From contig JAIWOH010000175.1 of the NCBI GenBank assembly GCA_020216985.1, forward strand, positions 1 to 10,000: DNA of 10,000 nucleotides, read 5' to 3'. The translations under genes and the position numbers were made by a program. Every line of letters begins with the position of its first letter. Within the stretch, counting starts at the first letter, position 1. The notes under the pieces were generated by a model that was given only the letters and a program-made list of their open reading frames with translations, made no database searches and was not told where the DNA came from. The DNA is from Nitrospira sp. (lineage in GTDB: Bacteria; Nitrospirota; Nitrospiria; Nitrospirales; Nitrospiraceae). Below, one piece after another: positions 1-6,727 of the stretch.

Positions 1-49
1 AGTCGCTTCGCCGGCGCAGGCAAAAGGAAGGGTGGCGGTGGGATCATGA
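1..49 (+). CDS. C-terminal end of an upstream gene (possibly ddl or a mur gene), partial
   Basis: Reading frame 2 is open from the window edge and ends at a TGA at 47-49, giving the tail VASPAQAKGRVAVGS. The stop overlaps the ftsQ start codon as ATGA, the classic arrangement of translationally coupled dcw genes. In many dcw clusters the gene before ftsQ is ddl (D-alanine-D-alanine ligase) or murB, so this is probably one of those. The visible tail is too short and non-conserved to identify the protein. Frames 1 and 3 are also open across this stretch, so this rests on the ATGA junction alone. Confidence 0.4.
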   Translation, partial: VASPAQAKGRVAVGS

Positions 50-930
50 GGCTGTTTCGCAAACACCGGCGATCCATTCAGCAACAGCCGAGAAAAAACC
101 AGTGGAAATGCCCGCGGGCGGCGGACGGCGCAAATCAGAACGTGGAAGCCAACCCCCCCGGGATAATGGCCAAGCTGGTCGTGTTGACACGCGTGTTGAC
201 ACGATGGGTCGGCGTGGTCGTCGGCGTCGCGCTGATCGGTTGGACGATCGCGATGACCGTCCGGCACGCCGGGCCGCTCCTCGACCGATTGCTTGAAATC
301 AAAGAGGTGACGGTGGAGGGGCTGCGCCGGATCGATCGCCGGGAGATCATCGACCTCGTGAAGCTCGAACCTCGGACCCCGCTCCACCGTGTTTCAACGG
401 CCGATATCAAGAGCCGGGTGGAGTCCCATCCCTGGATCAAGCGTGTGACGGTGGAGCGTATGCCTCTCAACGAACTGCGCATCGCCGTGGTGGAACGAGT
501 TCCGGGAGCGGTGGTTTCGACCGGAAAGGAGACCGTTTTGGTCGACGAAGAAGGCCATGTGCTGAAGCCTCTTTTACAGAACGACGAGGAGTCGTTGCCG
601 TTTCTGTCGGGAGTCGATCGCAAGGGATTGCTGCGGGGCGATGAGGACGTGCGGCGGGCGATTCTGTCCGGAATCGAGCTGGCGAAAATCGTGAGGCAAA
701 CCTATGAAGGGCCGGTACGGGTGAACGTGGCGGATCCTGCCAATCTCATCGTATCGGTCGGAAGCGCGCGGTTTCATTTCGACGAAGAAGGTGTCGAAGA
801 TCAATGGGATCGATTTCGCCAAGTCAAGCAGGCGGTACGGGAGTTGGACGCGATCGATGGGTACGGCGACGACGTCAACGACGTGGACCTTCGGTACGAG
901 AATCGAGTGGTTGTGCGGGAAAGGGGGTGA
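46..930 (+). CDS. ftsQ: Cell division protein FtsQ
   Basis: FtsQ (DivIB family) is a bitopic inner-membrane protein that links early and late divisome proteins and binds FtsB and FtsL in the periplasm. The 294-residue product has a long basic cytoplasmic N-terminus (residues 1-50), one transmembrane helix at about 52-71, a POTRA domain at about 84-153 (starting IKEVTVEGLRRI, with SHPWIKRVTVER in the middle) and a beta-rich FtsQ domain to about 285. Length and architecture fit the family. The frame is open upstream of position 46, but the ATG at 46 overlaps the preceding TGA and has a purine-rich GGTGGG ahead of it, so I prefer this start. An internal ATG at 166 (Met41) would remove the cytoplasmic tail and is less likely. 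Being followed directly by ftsA and ftsZ makes the identity secure even though the sequence family is divergent. Confidence 0.93.
   Translation: MRLFRKHRRSIQQQPRKNQWKCPRAADGANQNVEANPPGIMAKLVVLTRVLTRWVGVVVGVALIGWTIAMTVRHAGPLLDRLLEIKEVTVEGLRRIDRREIIDLVKLEPRTPLHRVSTADIKSRVESHPWIKRVTVERMPLNELRIAVVERVPGAVVSTGKETVLVDEEGHVLKPLLQNDEESLPFLSGVDRKGLLRGDEDVRRAILSGIELAKIVRQTYEGPVRVNVADPANLIVSVGSARFHFDEEGVEDQWDRFRQVKQAVRELDAIDGYGDDVNDVDLRYENRVVVRERG
181..204 (+). repeat. 12-bp tandem duplication inside ftsQ encoding VLTR-VLTR
   Basis: Two adjacent 12-mers, 181-192 and 193-204, match at 11 of 12 positions (unit GTGTTGACACG plus C or A). They are in frame and encode VLTR twice, FtsQ residues 46-53, just before the membrane helix. 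Each unit contains the small inverted repeat GTGT-TG-ACAC. It looks like a slippage-type in-frame duplication. Confidence 0.7.
921..927 (+). promoter_or_regulatory. Ribosome binding site deciding the ftsA start
   Basis: AAGGGGG at 921-927, inside the last codons of ftsQ, lies 8 bases before the ATG at 936. A GTG at 927 is in the same frame but overlaps the purine run, and the frame is open far upstream to 804. Spacing therefore selects 936, which also makes the N-terminus begin MPKRDQILVGLDIG as expected for FtsA. Confidence 0.65.
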
Positions 931-935
931 TCGCG

Positions 936-2168
936 ATGCCGAAGCGGGATCAAATCCTCGTCGGACTTGATATCGGGACGACCAAAATCTGCGCGATCGT
1001 GGCGGAGTTGGCCGAGACCGGCGCGTTGAACGTGATCGGCGTCGGATCGAGTCCGTCACGCGGGTTGCGAAAAGGGGTCGTCGTCGACATCGAGAGCACG
1101 GTCGAATCGATCAAGAAGGCGGTGGAGGAGGCGGAATTGATGGCGGCGGTGCAGATCAATTCTGTGTACACCGGCATCGCGGGGAGCCACATTTCGGCCG
1201 AGAATTGTAAGGGCGTCGTCGTGTTGAAGCGTGCTGAGGTCACGCGGGAAGATATCAACCGGGCGATCGAGAGCGCGCGCACGTTGGCCGTCATTCCGCA
1301 CGATCGCCGCATCCTGCACGTGCTTCCGCGCGAGTTCATGGTGGACGGCCAAGAGGGCGTTCGCGAGCCGCTGGGGTTGTCGGGCCACCGGCTTGAGGTC
1401 AACGTGCACGTGATCACGGGCGCCGTGACGTCGGCGCAAAACATCATCAAGAGCGTCAATCGAGCCGGGCTCGACGTGGTGGACATCATCCTTCAGCCGC
1501 TGGCGTCCAGCGAGGCGGTGTTGAGCCAGGAAGAACGGGAATTGGGCGTCGCGATGATTGATCTCGGCGGCGGGACGACGGATCTGGCCATTTTCCTCGA
1601 CGGCAGCATCCGGCATTCTGCCGTGTTGCCCATCGGCGGGCAAAATCTGACCAAGGATTTGGCGATCGGTCTGATGACGTCGCAAACTGAAGCGGAAAAG
1701 ATCAAGGTACAGCACGGGATGGCCAGGGTGGAGTTGGTTCCGGGAAGCCAAGCCGTCGAGGTGCCGTCGGTCGGCGATCGTCCGCCGCGCATCTTCTCGC
1801 GTCGGGACATCGCCGAGATCATCGAGCCGCGGGTCGAAGAAATGTTCGAGCTGGTGCGAAGAGAAATCGCGCGCGCCGGCTACGAAGGGATGCTGGGAGC
1901 CGGCGTCGTGCTGACGGGCGGCACGTCTCTCTTGGAAGGCATGCCGGACGCGGCGGAAAAAGTGCTCAATTTGCCGGCTCGTCGCGGCGGACCCTCCGGA
2001 GTGGGGGGACTTCGGGACATCGTCAGTCACCCTGGCTATGCGACGGGGGTCGGGTTGTTGCTGCATGCCAGGCGGCATGCCGACGAGTCGGAGTCGGTGG
2101 GGCTGCGCAACGGCGGAGCATGGTCCAAAATGGTCGGGTGGACGAAGCGGATGTTGGAGGTGTTTTAA
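936..2168 (+). CDS. ftsA: Cell division protein FtsA (actin-like membrane tether of FtsZ)
   Basis: FtsA is an actin/Hsp70-fold ATPase that anchors FtsZ filaments to the inner membrane and recruits later divisome proteins. From the ATG at 936 the product has 410 residues, normal for the family. Visible motifs: phosphate-1 loop GLDIGTTKICAIVAE at residues 10-24, phosphate-2 AMIDLGGGTTDLAIF at about 206-220, and adenosine motif VVLTGGTSLLEGM at about 324-336. The SHS2/1C region lies between the first two motifs (about 85-170). The last residues, SKMVGWTKRMLEVF, can form the amphipathic membrane-targeting helix. The start is 5 bases after the ftsQ stop and the ribosome site lies within ftsQ, so translation is probably coupled. 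ftsZ follows after a 59-bp gap. Confidence 0.97.
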   Translation: MPKRDQILVGLDIGTTKICAIVAELAETGALNVIGVGSSPSRGLRKGVVVDIESTVESIKKAVEEAELMAAVQINSVYTGIAGSHISAENCKGVVVLKRAEVTREDINRAIESARTLAVIPHDRRILHVLPREFMVDGQEGVREPLGLSGHRLEVNVHVITGAVTSAQNIIKSVNRAGLDVVDIILQPLASSEAVLSQEERELGVAMIDLGGGTTDLAIFLDGSIRHSAVLPIGGQNLTKDLAIGLMTSQTEAEKIKVQHGMARVELVPGSQAVEVPSVGDRPPRIFSRRDIAEIIEPRVEEMFELVRREIARAGYEGMLGAGVVLTGGTSLLEGMPDAAEKVLNLPARRGGPSGVGGLRDIVSHPGYATGVGLLLHARRHADESESVGLRNGGAWSKMVGWTKRMLEVF

Positions 2169-2175
2169 CTTAAAC

Positions 2176-2191
2176 CTTCGCGCGCGCGAAG
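2176..2191. repeat. Perfect 16-bp GC palindrome in the ftsA-ftsZ gap
   Basis: CTTCGCGCGCGCGAAG is its own reverse complement. In RNA it could form a 6-bp stem with a GCGC loop. It starts 8 bases after the ftsA stop and ends 23 bases before the ftsZ ribosome site. No T tract follows, so it is not a standard intrinsic terminator. It could be an mRNA processing or stability element, a protein site, or chance in GC-rich DNA. Confidence 0.6.
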
Positions 2192-2214
2192 CCGCGGCGG
2201 CGTGGGGAAAGGCG

Positions 2215-2220
2215 AGGAGG
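2215..2220 (+). promoter_or_regulatory. Strong ribosome binding site deciding the ftsZ start
   Basis: A consensus AGGAGG at 2215-2220 lies 4 bases before an in-frame GTG (2225) and 7 bases before ATG (2228). Spacing and codon favour the ATG. It is the strongest ribosome site in the operon, consistent with FtsZ being needed in excess over FtsQ and FtsA. Confidence 0.75.
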
Positions 2221-2227
2221 TGGCGTG

Positions 2228-3427
2228 ATGTTTTCCTTACAAGAAAGTGTGCTCTCGCCGGTTCGTATCAAGGTGATCGGAATCGGCGGAGCCGGATGCA
2301 ACGCGGTCAATACCATGATCACGGCCGGCTTGTCCCGGGTGGATTTTATCGCGGGCAACACGGATCTTCAGGCGCTCGACCGCTCGCTGGCGCCGTTCAA
2401 AATCCAACTGGGGCCGGAGCGGACGCGAGGGTTGGGTGCGGGAGCGAAGCCGGAAATCGGCAAAGAGGCGGCGCTGGAGAGCCGCGAGCAGATTCGCGAG
2501 TGTCTCGAAGGGGCGGATATGGTCTTCGTGACGGCGGGCATGGGCGGGGGAACCGGCACGGGAGCGGCTCCGATCGTGGCGAGCATCGCCCGCGAATTGG
2601 GGATCCTTACGGTGGGCGTGGTGACGAAGCCGTTTCAATATGAAGGGCAACGGCGGCAGAAACACGCGGAGGAAGGCATCCGGGATCTGCGGCGGCACGT
2701 CGATACCTTGCTGGTGATTCCGAATCAGCGGCTGCTGGGCATCGTCGATAAATCGACTCCGTTGCTCGACGCCTTCAAGGTGGCCGACGACGTGTTGCGG
2801 CAGGCTATTCAAGGGATCGCCGATGTGATCACGACGACGGGACTCGTCAACGTGGATTTCGCCGACGTGCGGACCGTGATGTCGCATACCGGGCGGGCGG
2901 TGATGGGGATGGGGGTCTCGCGCGGGCCGAATCGGGCGATTGAAGCGGCGCAAAAGGCCATTTGCAGCCCGTTGCTCGAGGAAGGCAGTGTGGAAGGCGC
3001 GCGCGGGGTTCTGTTGAACATTACGGGGGGACCCAGCATGTCGCTTCACGAAATCGAGGAGGCGGCGTCCATCATTCAGCAGACGGCCGATCCGGAAGCC
3101 AACATCATCGTCGGGCAGGTCATCAATCCCGATATGGGCGAGGATTTGATCGTGACCGTCATCGCCACCGGGTTCGAGCCGGAAGCCGATTCGCCGCTGC
3201 CGGCGAGCGGCATGGATCGGAAACCGGCGCGCCCCGCCCCGAAGCCTGCCGCCCCGGTCCTGACCGGCGTCGGAGCGGCCGCATCGGTCGATCGAGCGAC
3301 GGTCAATCTCGACCGGCCGACGTTTTTGAGGCGAATGCACGACGCCCGGGAATCCATCGATCGAGTGACCCTAGGAACGGAGGACGAATGGGACGTGCCG
3401 ACCTTTCTCCGAAAACAGGTCGATTGA
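2228..3427 (+). CDS. ftsZ: Cell division protein FtsZ (tubulin-like GTPase)
   Basis: FtsZ polymerises with GTP at mid-cell to form the Z ring. From the ATG at 2228 the product has 399 residues. The GTPase core covers about 12-316: nucleotide loop [11 protein letters not shown] at 18-28, tubulin signature [10 protein letters not shown] at 106-115, and T7 loop NVDFADV at 208-214 carrying the aspartates that complete the active site of the next subunit. A proline- and alanine-rich linker (about 317-360) follows, then the terminal peptide [12 protein letters not shown], which binds FtsA and other partners. A near copy, [11 protein letters not shown], lies 27 residues earlier, which is unusual. 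pgeF starts 41 bp downstream. Identity is certain; only the GTG 2225 versus ATG 2228 start is open. Confidence 0.98.
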   Translation: MFSLQESVLSPVRIKVIGIGGAGCNAVNTMITAGLSRVDFIAGNTDLQALDRSLAPFKIQLGPERTRGLGAGAKPEIGKEAALESREQIRECLEGADMVFVTAGMGGGTGTGAAPIVASIARELGILTVGVVTKPFQYEGQRRQKHAEEGIRDLRRHVDTLLVIPNQRLLGIVDKSTPLLDAFKVADDVLRQAIQGIADVITTTGLVNVDFADVRTVMSHTGRAVMGMGVSRGPNRAIEAAQKAICSPLLEEGSVEGARGVLLNITGGPSMSLHEIEEAASIIQQTADPEANIIVGQVINPDMGEDLIVTVIATGFEPEADSPLPASGMDRKPARPAPKPAAPVLTGVGAAASVDRATVNLDRPTFLRRMHDARESIDRVTLGTEDEWDVPTFLRKQVD

Positions 3428-3468
3428 GCGGGGATGATCTGACGATGTTTCGTCCTCGGGAGTGAGAC

Positions 3469-4299
3469 ATGGGCGGCACCGACACCATCACGATTCCGGC
3501 CTTTTCGCCGGCGGGGAGCGAAGTGCGGCACTTTTTCGGAACTCGCCGATCTTCGGAGGGGCTCCATGTGGAAGTCGGCACTCCCGTCTTTGTGCCGCAA
3601 TCCGCGGCAGGCGTCCGTTCTTCATGGCTCTTGTCCGTCAGGCAAGTCCACGGGACCGATGCGTTGGTGGTGGATCGGCCCGTGACCGCGGATGACCGGT
3701 TTCCGGCCGGATGGGACGCGTTGATCACGGATCAACCCGGAATCATGGTGGCGGTGCGGACGGCGGATTGCGTGCCGGTATTGATGCATGACACCCGTCG
3801 GAATGTCGTGGCGGCCGTGCACGCAGGATGGCGCGGCGCGGTCGCCGGCATCGTGGAGAGGACGGTGAGCGTCATGGCGGCGCGTTTCGGAACCGAGCCG
3901 GAACATCTGCGGATCGGCATCGGTCCGTCCGCGGGAGGCTGTTGTTACGAGGTTGACGAGCCGGTGTTGGAAGGAGTCTACCGAGCCTGCTCCCGACCCG
4001 AACAGGTCGTGCGTGTCCGTCGAGGAGGAAAGAAGGGCTATCTGGATCTCAAGTCGCTCGTCAGACAACAGGCGCTGGCCGTCGGCGTGCGGCCGGATGC
4101 CGTCTCCTCCGTCAACCTGTGCACGATCTGTCACGAGGATCTGTTTTTCTCCTATCGGCGCGACGGGAAGATCGTCGGAACCATGGTGAGCGCCATCGGT
4201 CTCGCTCCGCGGCAAGGAAGCAAAGGAGCGTCTGCCAATCGTCGCGCGCTTCCGTTACAATACGCGAGGCGTGCGGCGACGGACGGCCGCCGTTTTTGA
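3469..4299 (+). CDS. pgeF: Peptidoglycan editing factor / purine nucleoside phosphorylase-like protein PgeF (YfiH/YlmD, multicopper polyphenol oxidase family)
   Basis: The YfiH/LACC1 family is a cytoplasmic metal-dependent enzyme group. E. coli YfiH (PgeF) removes wrongly incorporated L-serine from UDP-MurNAc, and relatives act on purine nucleosides; older annotations call it a polyphenol oxidase. The 276-residue product has the family hallmarks: VRQVHGTD with His61, RTADCVPVL with Cys101, and VHAGWRG with His118, the likely His-Cys-His zinc site, then IGPSAGGCCYEV (151-162) and NLCTICHEDLFFSYRRDG (216-233). The family usually ends near here, so the basic last 25 residues are an extra tail. 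The ATG at 3469 has AGTGAG a few bases ahead. Its position after ftsZ mirrors ylmD in Gram-positive clusters and fits a cell-wall precursor role. Confidence 0.93.
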   Translation: MGGTDTITIPAFSPAGSEVRHFFGTRRSSEGLHVEVGTPVFVPQSAAGVRSSWLLSVRQVHGTDALVVDRPVTADDRFPAGWDALITDQPGIMVAVRTADCVPVLMHDTRRNVVAAVHAGWRGAVAGIVERTVSVMAARFGTEPEHLRIGIGPSAGGCCYEVDEPVLEGVYRACSRPEQVVRVRRGGKKGYLDLKSLVRQQALAVGVRPDAVSSVNLCTICHEDLFFSYRRDGKIVGTMVSAIGLAPRQGSKGASANRRALPLQYARRAATDGRRF

Positions 4300-4315
4300 A
4301 GGCGCGTTTTCTACG

Positions 4316-5026
4316 ATGGAGTCTTCCGGTTCCGAGACGATCGCTCAGCGGGTTCATTCGGTCTTGTCAGCGATCCGGACGGCGGCGGAGCGGGCGGGAC
4401 GGTCTCCCGGCGACGTCAAACTCGTGGCAGCCACCAAGACGGTGACGGTCGATCGCATTCGCGAGGGAATCGAGGCGGGATTGTCGGTGCTGGGAGAAAA
4501 CAGAGTGCAGGAGGCGGTTCCCAAAATTGCGGCGCTGGCCGGAGAACCGGTTCGGTGGCACTTTATCGGGCAGCTTCAGCGTCGGAAGGTCCGATCGATC
4601 ATTGGACTGTTCGATTTGATTCATTCCGTCGATAGTCTGGAGTTGGCGCAAGAAATCGATCGGCGCGCCGCGGAGTCCGGTTGCGTGCAGGACGTACTGT
4701 TGGAAGTCAACGTCGGCGGGGAATCGTCCAAGGCCGGTTTCCATCCCGACGGCCTTGAATCGGCGATTCCGGCCATTGCGGGATTGTCGCACGTCCGTAT
4801 TAGGGGGTTGATGACCATCCCCCCTCCGACTCAGGAAGCGGAAGCGGCCAGGGTCTATTTTCGAAAGCTCCGTGCGCTGGGAGAGGCCGTCGCCGCCCGA
4901 AAGATTCCCGGCGTTGCGATGGAAGAGCTGTCCATGGGGATGTCGAACGATTACCGCGTCGCTATCGAGGAAGGCGCGACGCTTGTTCGCATCGGTTCCG
5001 CTATTTTTGGGGCCCGCCATGTCTAG
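4316..5026 (+). CDS. yggS: PLP-binding protein YggS/PLPBP (YlmE, alanine racemase-like barrel)
   Basis: YggS-family proteins are cytoplasmic single-domain TIM barrels that bind pyridoxal 5'-phosphate and keep PLP and amino-acid pools balanced; no enzyme activity is established. The 236-residue product shows the PLP lysine in LVAATKTV (Lys41), GENRVQE at 60-66, WHFIGQLQRRK at 81-91 (most relatives read GHLQxNK), HSVDS at 103-107, and the C-terminal SMGMSNDYRVAIEEGAT and RIGSAIFGAR, where the phosphate is held. The frame is open back to a GTG at 4271 inside pgeF. I choose the ATG at 4316 because it gives the normal family N-terminus and has GAAGG at 4298-4302, though that spacing is long at 13 bases. 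It is followed by proC, as in many bacteria. Confidence 0.94.
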   Translation: MESSGSETIAQRVHSVLSAIRTAAERAGRSPGDVKLVAATKTVTVDRIREGIEAGLSVLGENRVQEAVPKIAALAGEPVRWHFIGQLQRRKVRSIIGLFDLIHSVDSLELAQEIDRRAAESGCVQDVLLEVNVGGESSKAGFHPDGLESAIPAIAGLSHVRIRGLMTIPPPTQEAEAARVYFRKLRALGEAVAARKIPGVAMEELSMGMSNDYRVAIEEGATLVRIGSAIFGARHV

Positions 5027-5837
5027 CCTGATGAGCGAACGCAACGTGGCGTTTGTCGGCGGGGGGCGGATGGCCGAGGCGTTGATTGGCGGACTGTTGT
5101 CCGCCGGCCTGTGCGGGCCGGATCGCATTCGAGCGGCCGATCCCGACGCGGATCGGCGCGAGCGCCTCAAACGGCAATTCGGAATTCAGGTTCATGAATT
5201 CAATCGGGAGCTGGTTGCGTGGGGCGATCTGGTTGTCCTGGCGATCAAGCCGCAGGTGGCGGGCAACGTCCTGCGGGACCTCGCAGGCGCGCTCGCCGAT
5301 TCGCTGGTGGTTTCCGTGGTGGCCGGCCTGTCCACCGGCCGGATTCTAGACTGCTGCGGGGCGCGAACCCGTGTGATTCGGGCCATGCCGAACACGCCGG
5401 CATTGGTGAGGGAAGGGATGACGGCGTTGGCGTTCGGGCCGGGTGTCCAGGAGCGCGACGCGGACCTCTCGAGACGGCTGTTCGAGGCGGTCGGGAGAGT
5501 CGTCTTGGTTGAAGAGCGATTGATGGACGCCGTCACCGGTCTGAGCGGCAGCGGGCCGGGCTACGTGTTTCTTGTCATCGAAGCGTTGACGGACGGGGGT
5601 GTGAAGATGGGGTTGCCCCGGGACGTGGCCGCCCTGCTGGCCGCGCAAACCGTGCTGGGCGCGGCCCGCATGGTCTTGGAGACGAAAGAACATCCCGCGT
5701 CTTTGAAGGACCGAGTCGCGTCGCCGGGCGGCACCACGATCGTCGGGCTGCATTGCCTGGAACGAGCCGGAGTGCGGGCGGCGTTGACCGATGCCGTCGA
5801 AGCCGCCGCGAAGCGGTCGCAGGAGCTGGGAGGCTGA
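5019..5837 (+). CDS. proC: Pyrroline-5-carboxylate reductase
   Basis: ProC makes L-proline from 1-pyrroline-5-carboxylate with NAD(P)H, the last step of proline synthesis, in the cytoplasm. The 272-residue product has an N-terminal Rossmann fold, VAFVGGGRMAEALIGG at 10-25, then VVLAIKPQ at 72-79, VSVVAGLS at 98-105 and RAMPNTPALVREG at 121-133. The helical dimerisation domain carries TGLSGSGPGYVF at 173-184, EALTDGGVKMGL at 188-199 and the signature SPGGTTIVGLHCLE at 235-248. Length is typical. The start at 5019 overlaps the yggS stop (ATGTCTAG); an ATG at 5031 is an alternative, but GGGG at 5009-5012 suits the first better. It sits where sepF lies in comparable Gram-positive clusters. Confidence 0.95.
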   Translation: MSSLMSERNVAFVGGGRMAEALIGGLLSAGLCGPDRIRAADPDADRRERLKRQFGIQVHEFNRELVAWGDLVVLAIKPQVAGNVLRDLAGALADSLVVSVVAGLSTGRILDCCGARTRVIRAMPNTPALVREGMTALAFGPGVQERDADLSRRLFEAVGRVVLVEERLMDAVTGLSGSGPGYVFLVIEALTDGGVKMGLPRDVAALLAAQTVLGAARMVLETKEHPASLKDRVASPGGTTIVGLHCLERAGVRAALTDAVEAAAKRSQELGG

Positions 5838-6139
5838 TGTTCATCGTGGGAAACGTGCTGTTGGGAATCGCCACGGTGCTCGATTACGCCCTGTGGCTGT
5901 ACATGTGGATCATCATCGCGCGGGCGCTTATCTCCTGGGTGAATCCCGATCCGTGGAATCCGATCGTTCAGTTCCTCGATCGGGCGACGGAGCCGGTGCT
6001 GTCGCCGATTCGCCGTCGGATCGGCTGGAGAATGGGGGTGGGAGTGGACCTCTCTCCTTTGGTCGCCATTCTAGCCATTACGTTCTTGCAATACGCGGTG
6101 GTGCAGTCGCTGAAGGATTTGGCGTTACGAATGAATTGA
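5837..6139 (+). CDS. yggT: YggT/YlmG family integral membrane protein
   Basis: The 100-residue protein has the single YGGT-repeat form: a hydrophobic helix at about 5-32, the conserved loop ARALISWVNPDPWNPIVQFL (28-47) and TEPVLSPIRR (51-60), then a second helix at about 72-90. Single-repeat YlmG proteins occur beside division genes in Gram-positives, cyanobacteria and many other phyla. YggT in E. coli has been linked to osmotic and membrane tolerance, and plant and cyanobacterial YlmG to nucleoid and organelle organisation, but the molecular role is unsettled. The start overlaps the proC stop as TGATG, with GGGAGG just upstream inside proC. The frame runs further upstream into proC, but this ATG gives the proper family start. 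Confidence 0.92.
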   Translation: MFIVGNVLLGIATVLDYALWLYMWIIIARALISWVNPDPWNPIVQFLDRATEPVLSPIRRRIGWRMGVGVDLSPLVAILAITFLQYAVVQSLKDLALRMN

Positions 6140-6157
6140 TTCAACAGGGGGGATGCC

Positions 6158-6670
6158 ATGAACATCACACCGCTCGATATCCAGCAGATGGCCTTTCGCG
6201 TGAAGTTCCGGGGATACGATCAGGAAGAGGTGAATCGGTTTCTGGAGGAGGTGGCGCGCACCGTGGAATCGTTGAATCGGGACAACGCGGGGTTGCGCGA
6301 ACGCCTTGCGTCGCTGGAGCAGCAGGTGACGGAGTTGAAACGGGCGGAAGCGACATTGTCGAACACGTTGATGTCGGCGCAGTCGCTGGCCGACGACGTC
6401 AAGAGAAACGCCCAGCGCGACGCCGAATTGATCGTGAAAGAGGCGGAGCTGAAGGCCGAAGAGCTGTTCAGGCAGGCGCGCGTCGAGTTGGCCGATACGC
6501 AGCGGGAGCTGGCTCTCTTACAGAAGCAGCGGTTGTTGATGGTGGAACGGATGCGCGCCACGCTTCACACGTTCGAACGGATGCTGGATATCGAGGCGAG
6601 CGAGGCCTACCACGATCATGAGATGGTCTCCGACGTCAAGCTCCAGGGCGATTCCAGCTCCGCTCGCTGA
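6158..6670 (+). CDS. divIVA: DivIVA-domain coiled-coil protein
   Basis: DivIVA proteins are peripheral membrane coiled coils that gather at curved membrane, such as poles and septa, and recruit partners for division and wall synthesis. The 170-residue product aligns from residue 1 with the DivIVA N-terminus: ITPLDIQQMAF then KFRGYDQEEVNRFLEEV. Its Phe17-Arg18 fall at exactly the numbers of the membrane-inserting Phe17 and Arg18 of Bacillus subtilis DivIVA. Residues about 27-150 are heptad-rich, charged helix with almost no glycine or proline. A short acidic or polar tail follows. A run of six Gs at 6147-6152 gives a good ribosome site 5 bases before the ATG. It is the last clear division gene of the operon. 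Confidence 0.94.
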   Translation: MNITPLDIQQMAFRVKFRGYDQEEVNRFLEEVARTVESLNRDNAGLRERLASLEQQVTELKRAEATLSNTLMSAQSLADDVKRNAQRDAELIVKEAELKAEELFRQARVELADTQRELALLQKQRLLMVERMRATLHTFERMLDIEASEAYHDHEMVSDVKLQGDSSSAR

Positions 6671-6727
6671 ACGGGCGCGGTCTCCTTTCCATGGGCGGCC
6701 ATTGAACGATCCGATGGGCGTGCGATC

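Noticed and set aside
184..201. Two TTGACA -35-like boxes inside ftsQ
   Set aside because: No -10 element at 16-18 bases from either; they arise from the tandem 12-bp repeat.
102..296. Plus-strand frame-3 open frame inside ftsQ
   Set aside because: Arg/Asp-rich shadow of ftsQ without a ribosome site.
1056..2078. Long minus-strand open frame of 340 codons opposite ftsA
   Set aside because: It is antisense to certain FtsA coding sequence, has no family motif and a His/Arg/Asp-rich composition typical of shadow frames in GC-rich DNA.
2237..3340. Long minus-strand open frame of 367 codons opposite ftsZ
   Set aside because: Antisense to FtsZ with a skewed His/Arg/Asp composition and no recognisable domain.
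3445..3465. Six-codon mini-cistron (ATG to TGA) just before pgeF
   Set aside because: Too short, and nothing distinguishes it from chance; any role as a leader peptide cannot be supported.
6690..6720. Repeated ATGGGCG between divIVA and the serine hydrolase gene
   Set aside because: Seven-base repeat in GC-rich sequence, with no symmetry or promoter relation.
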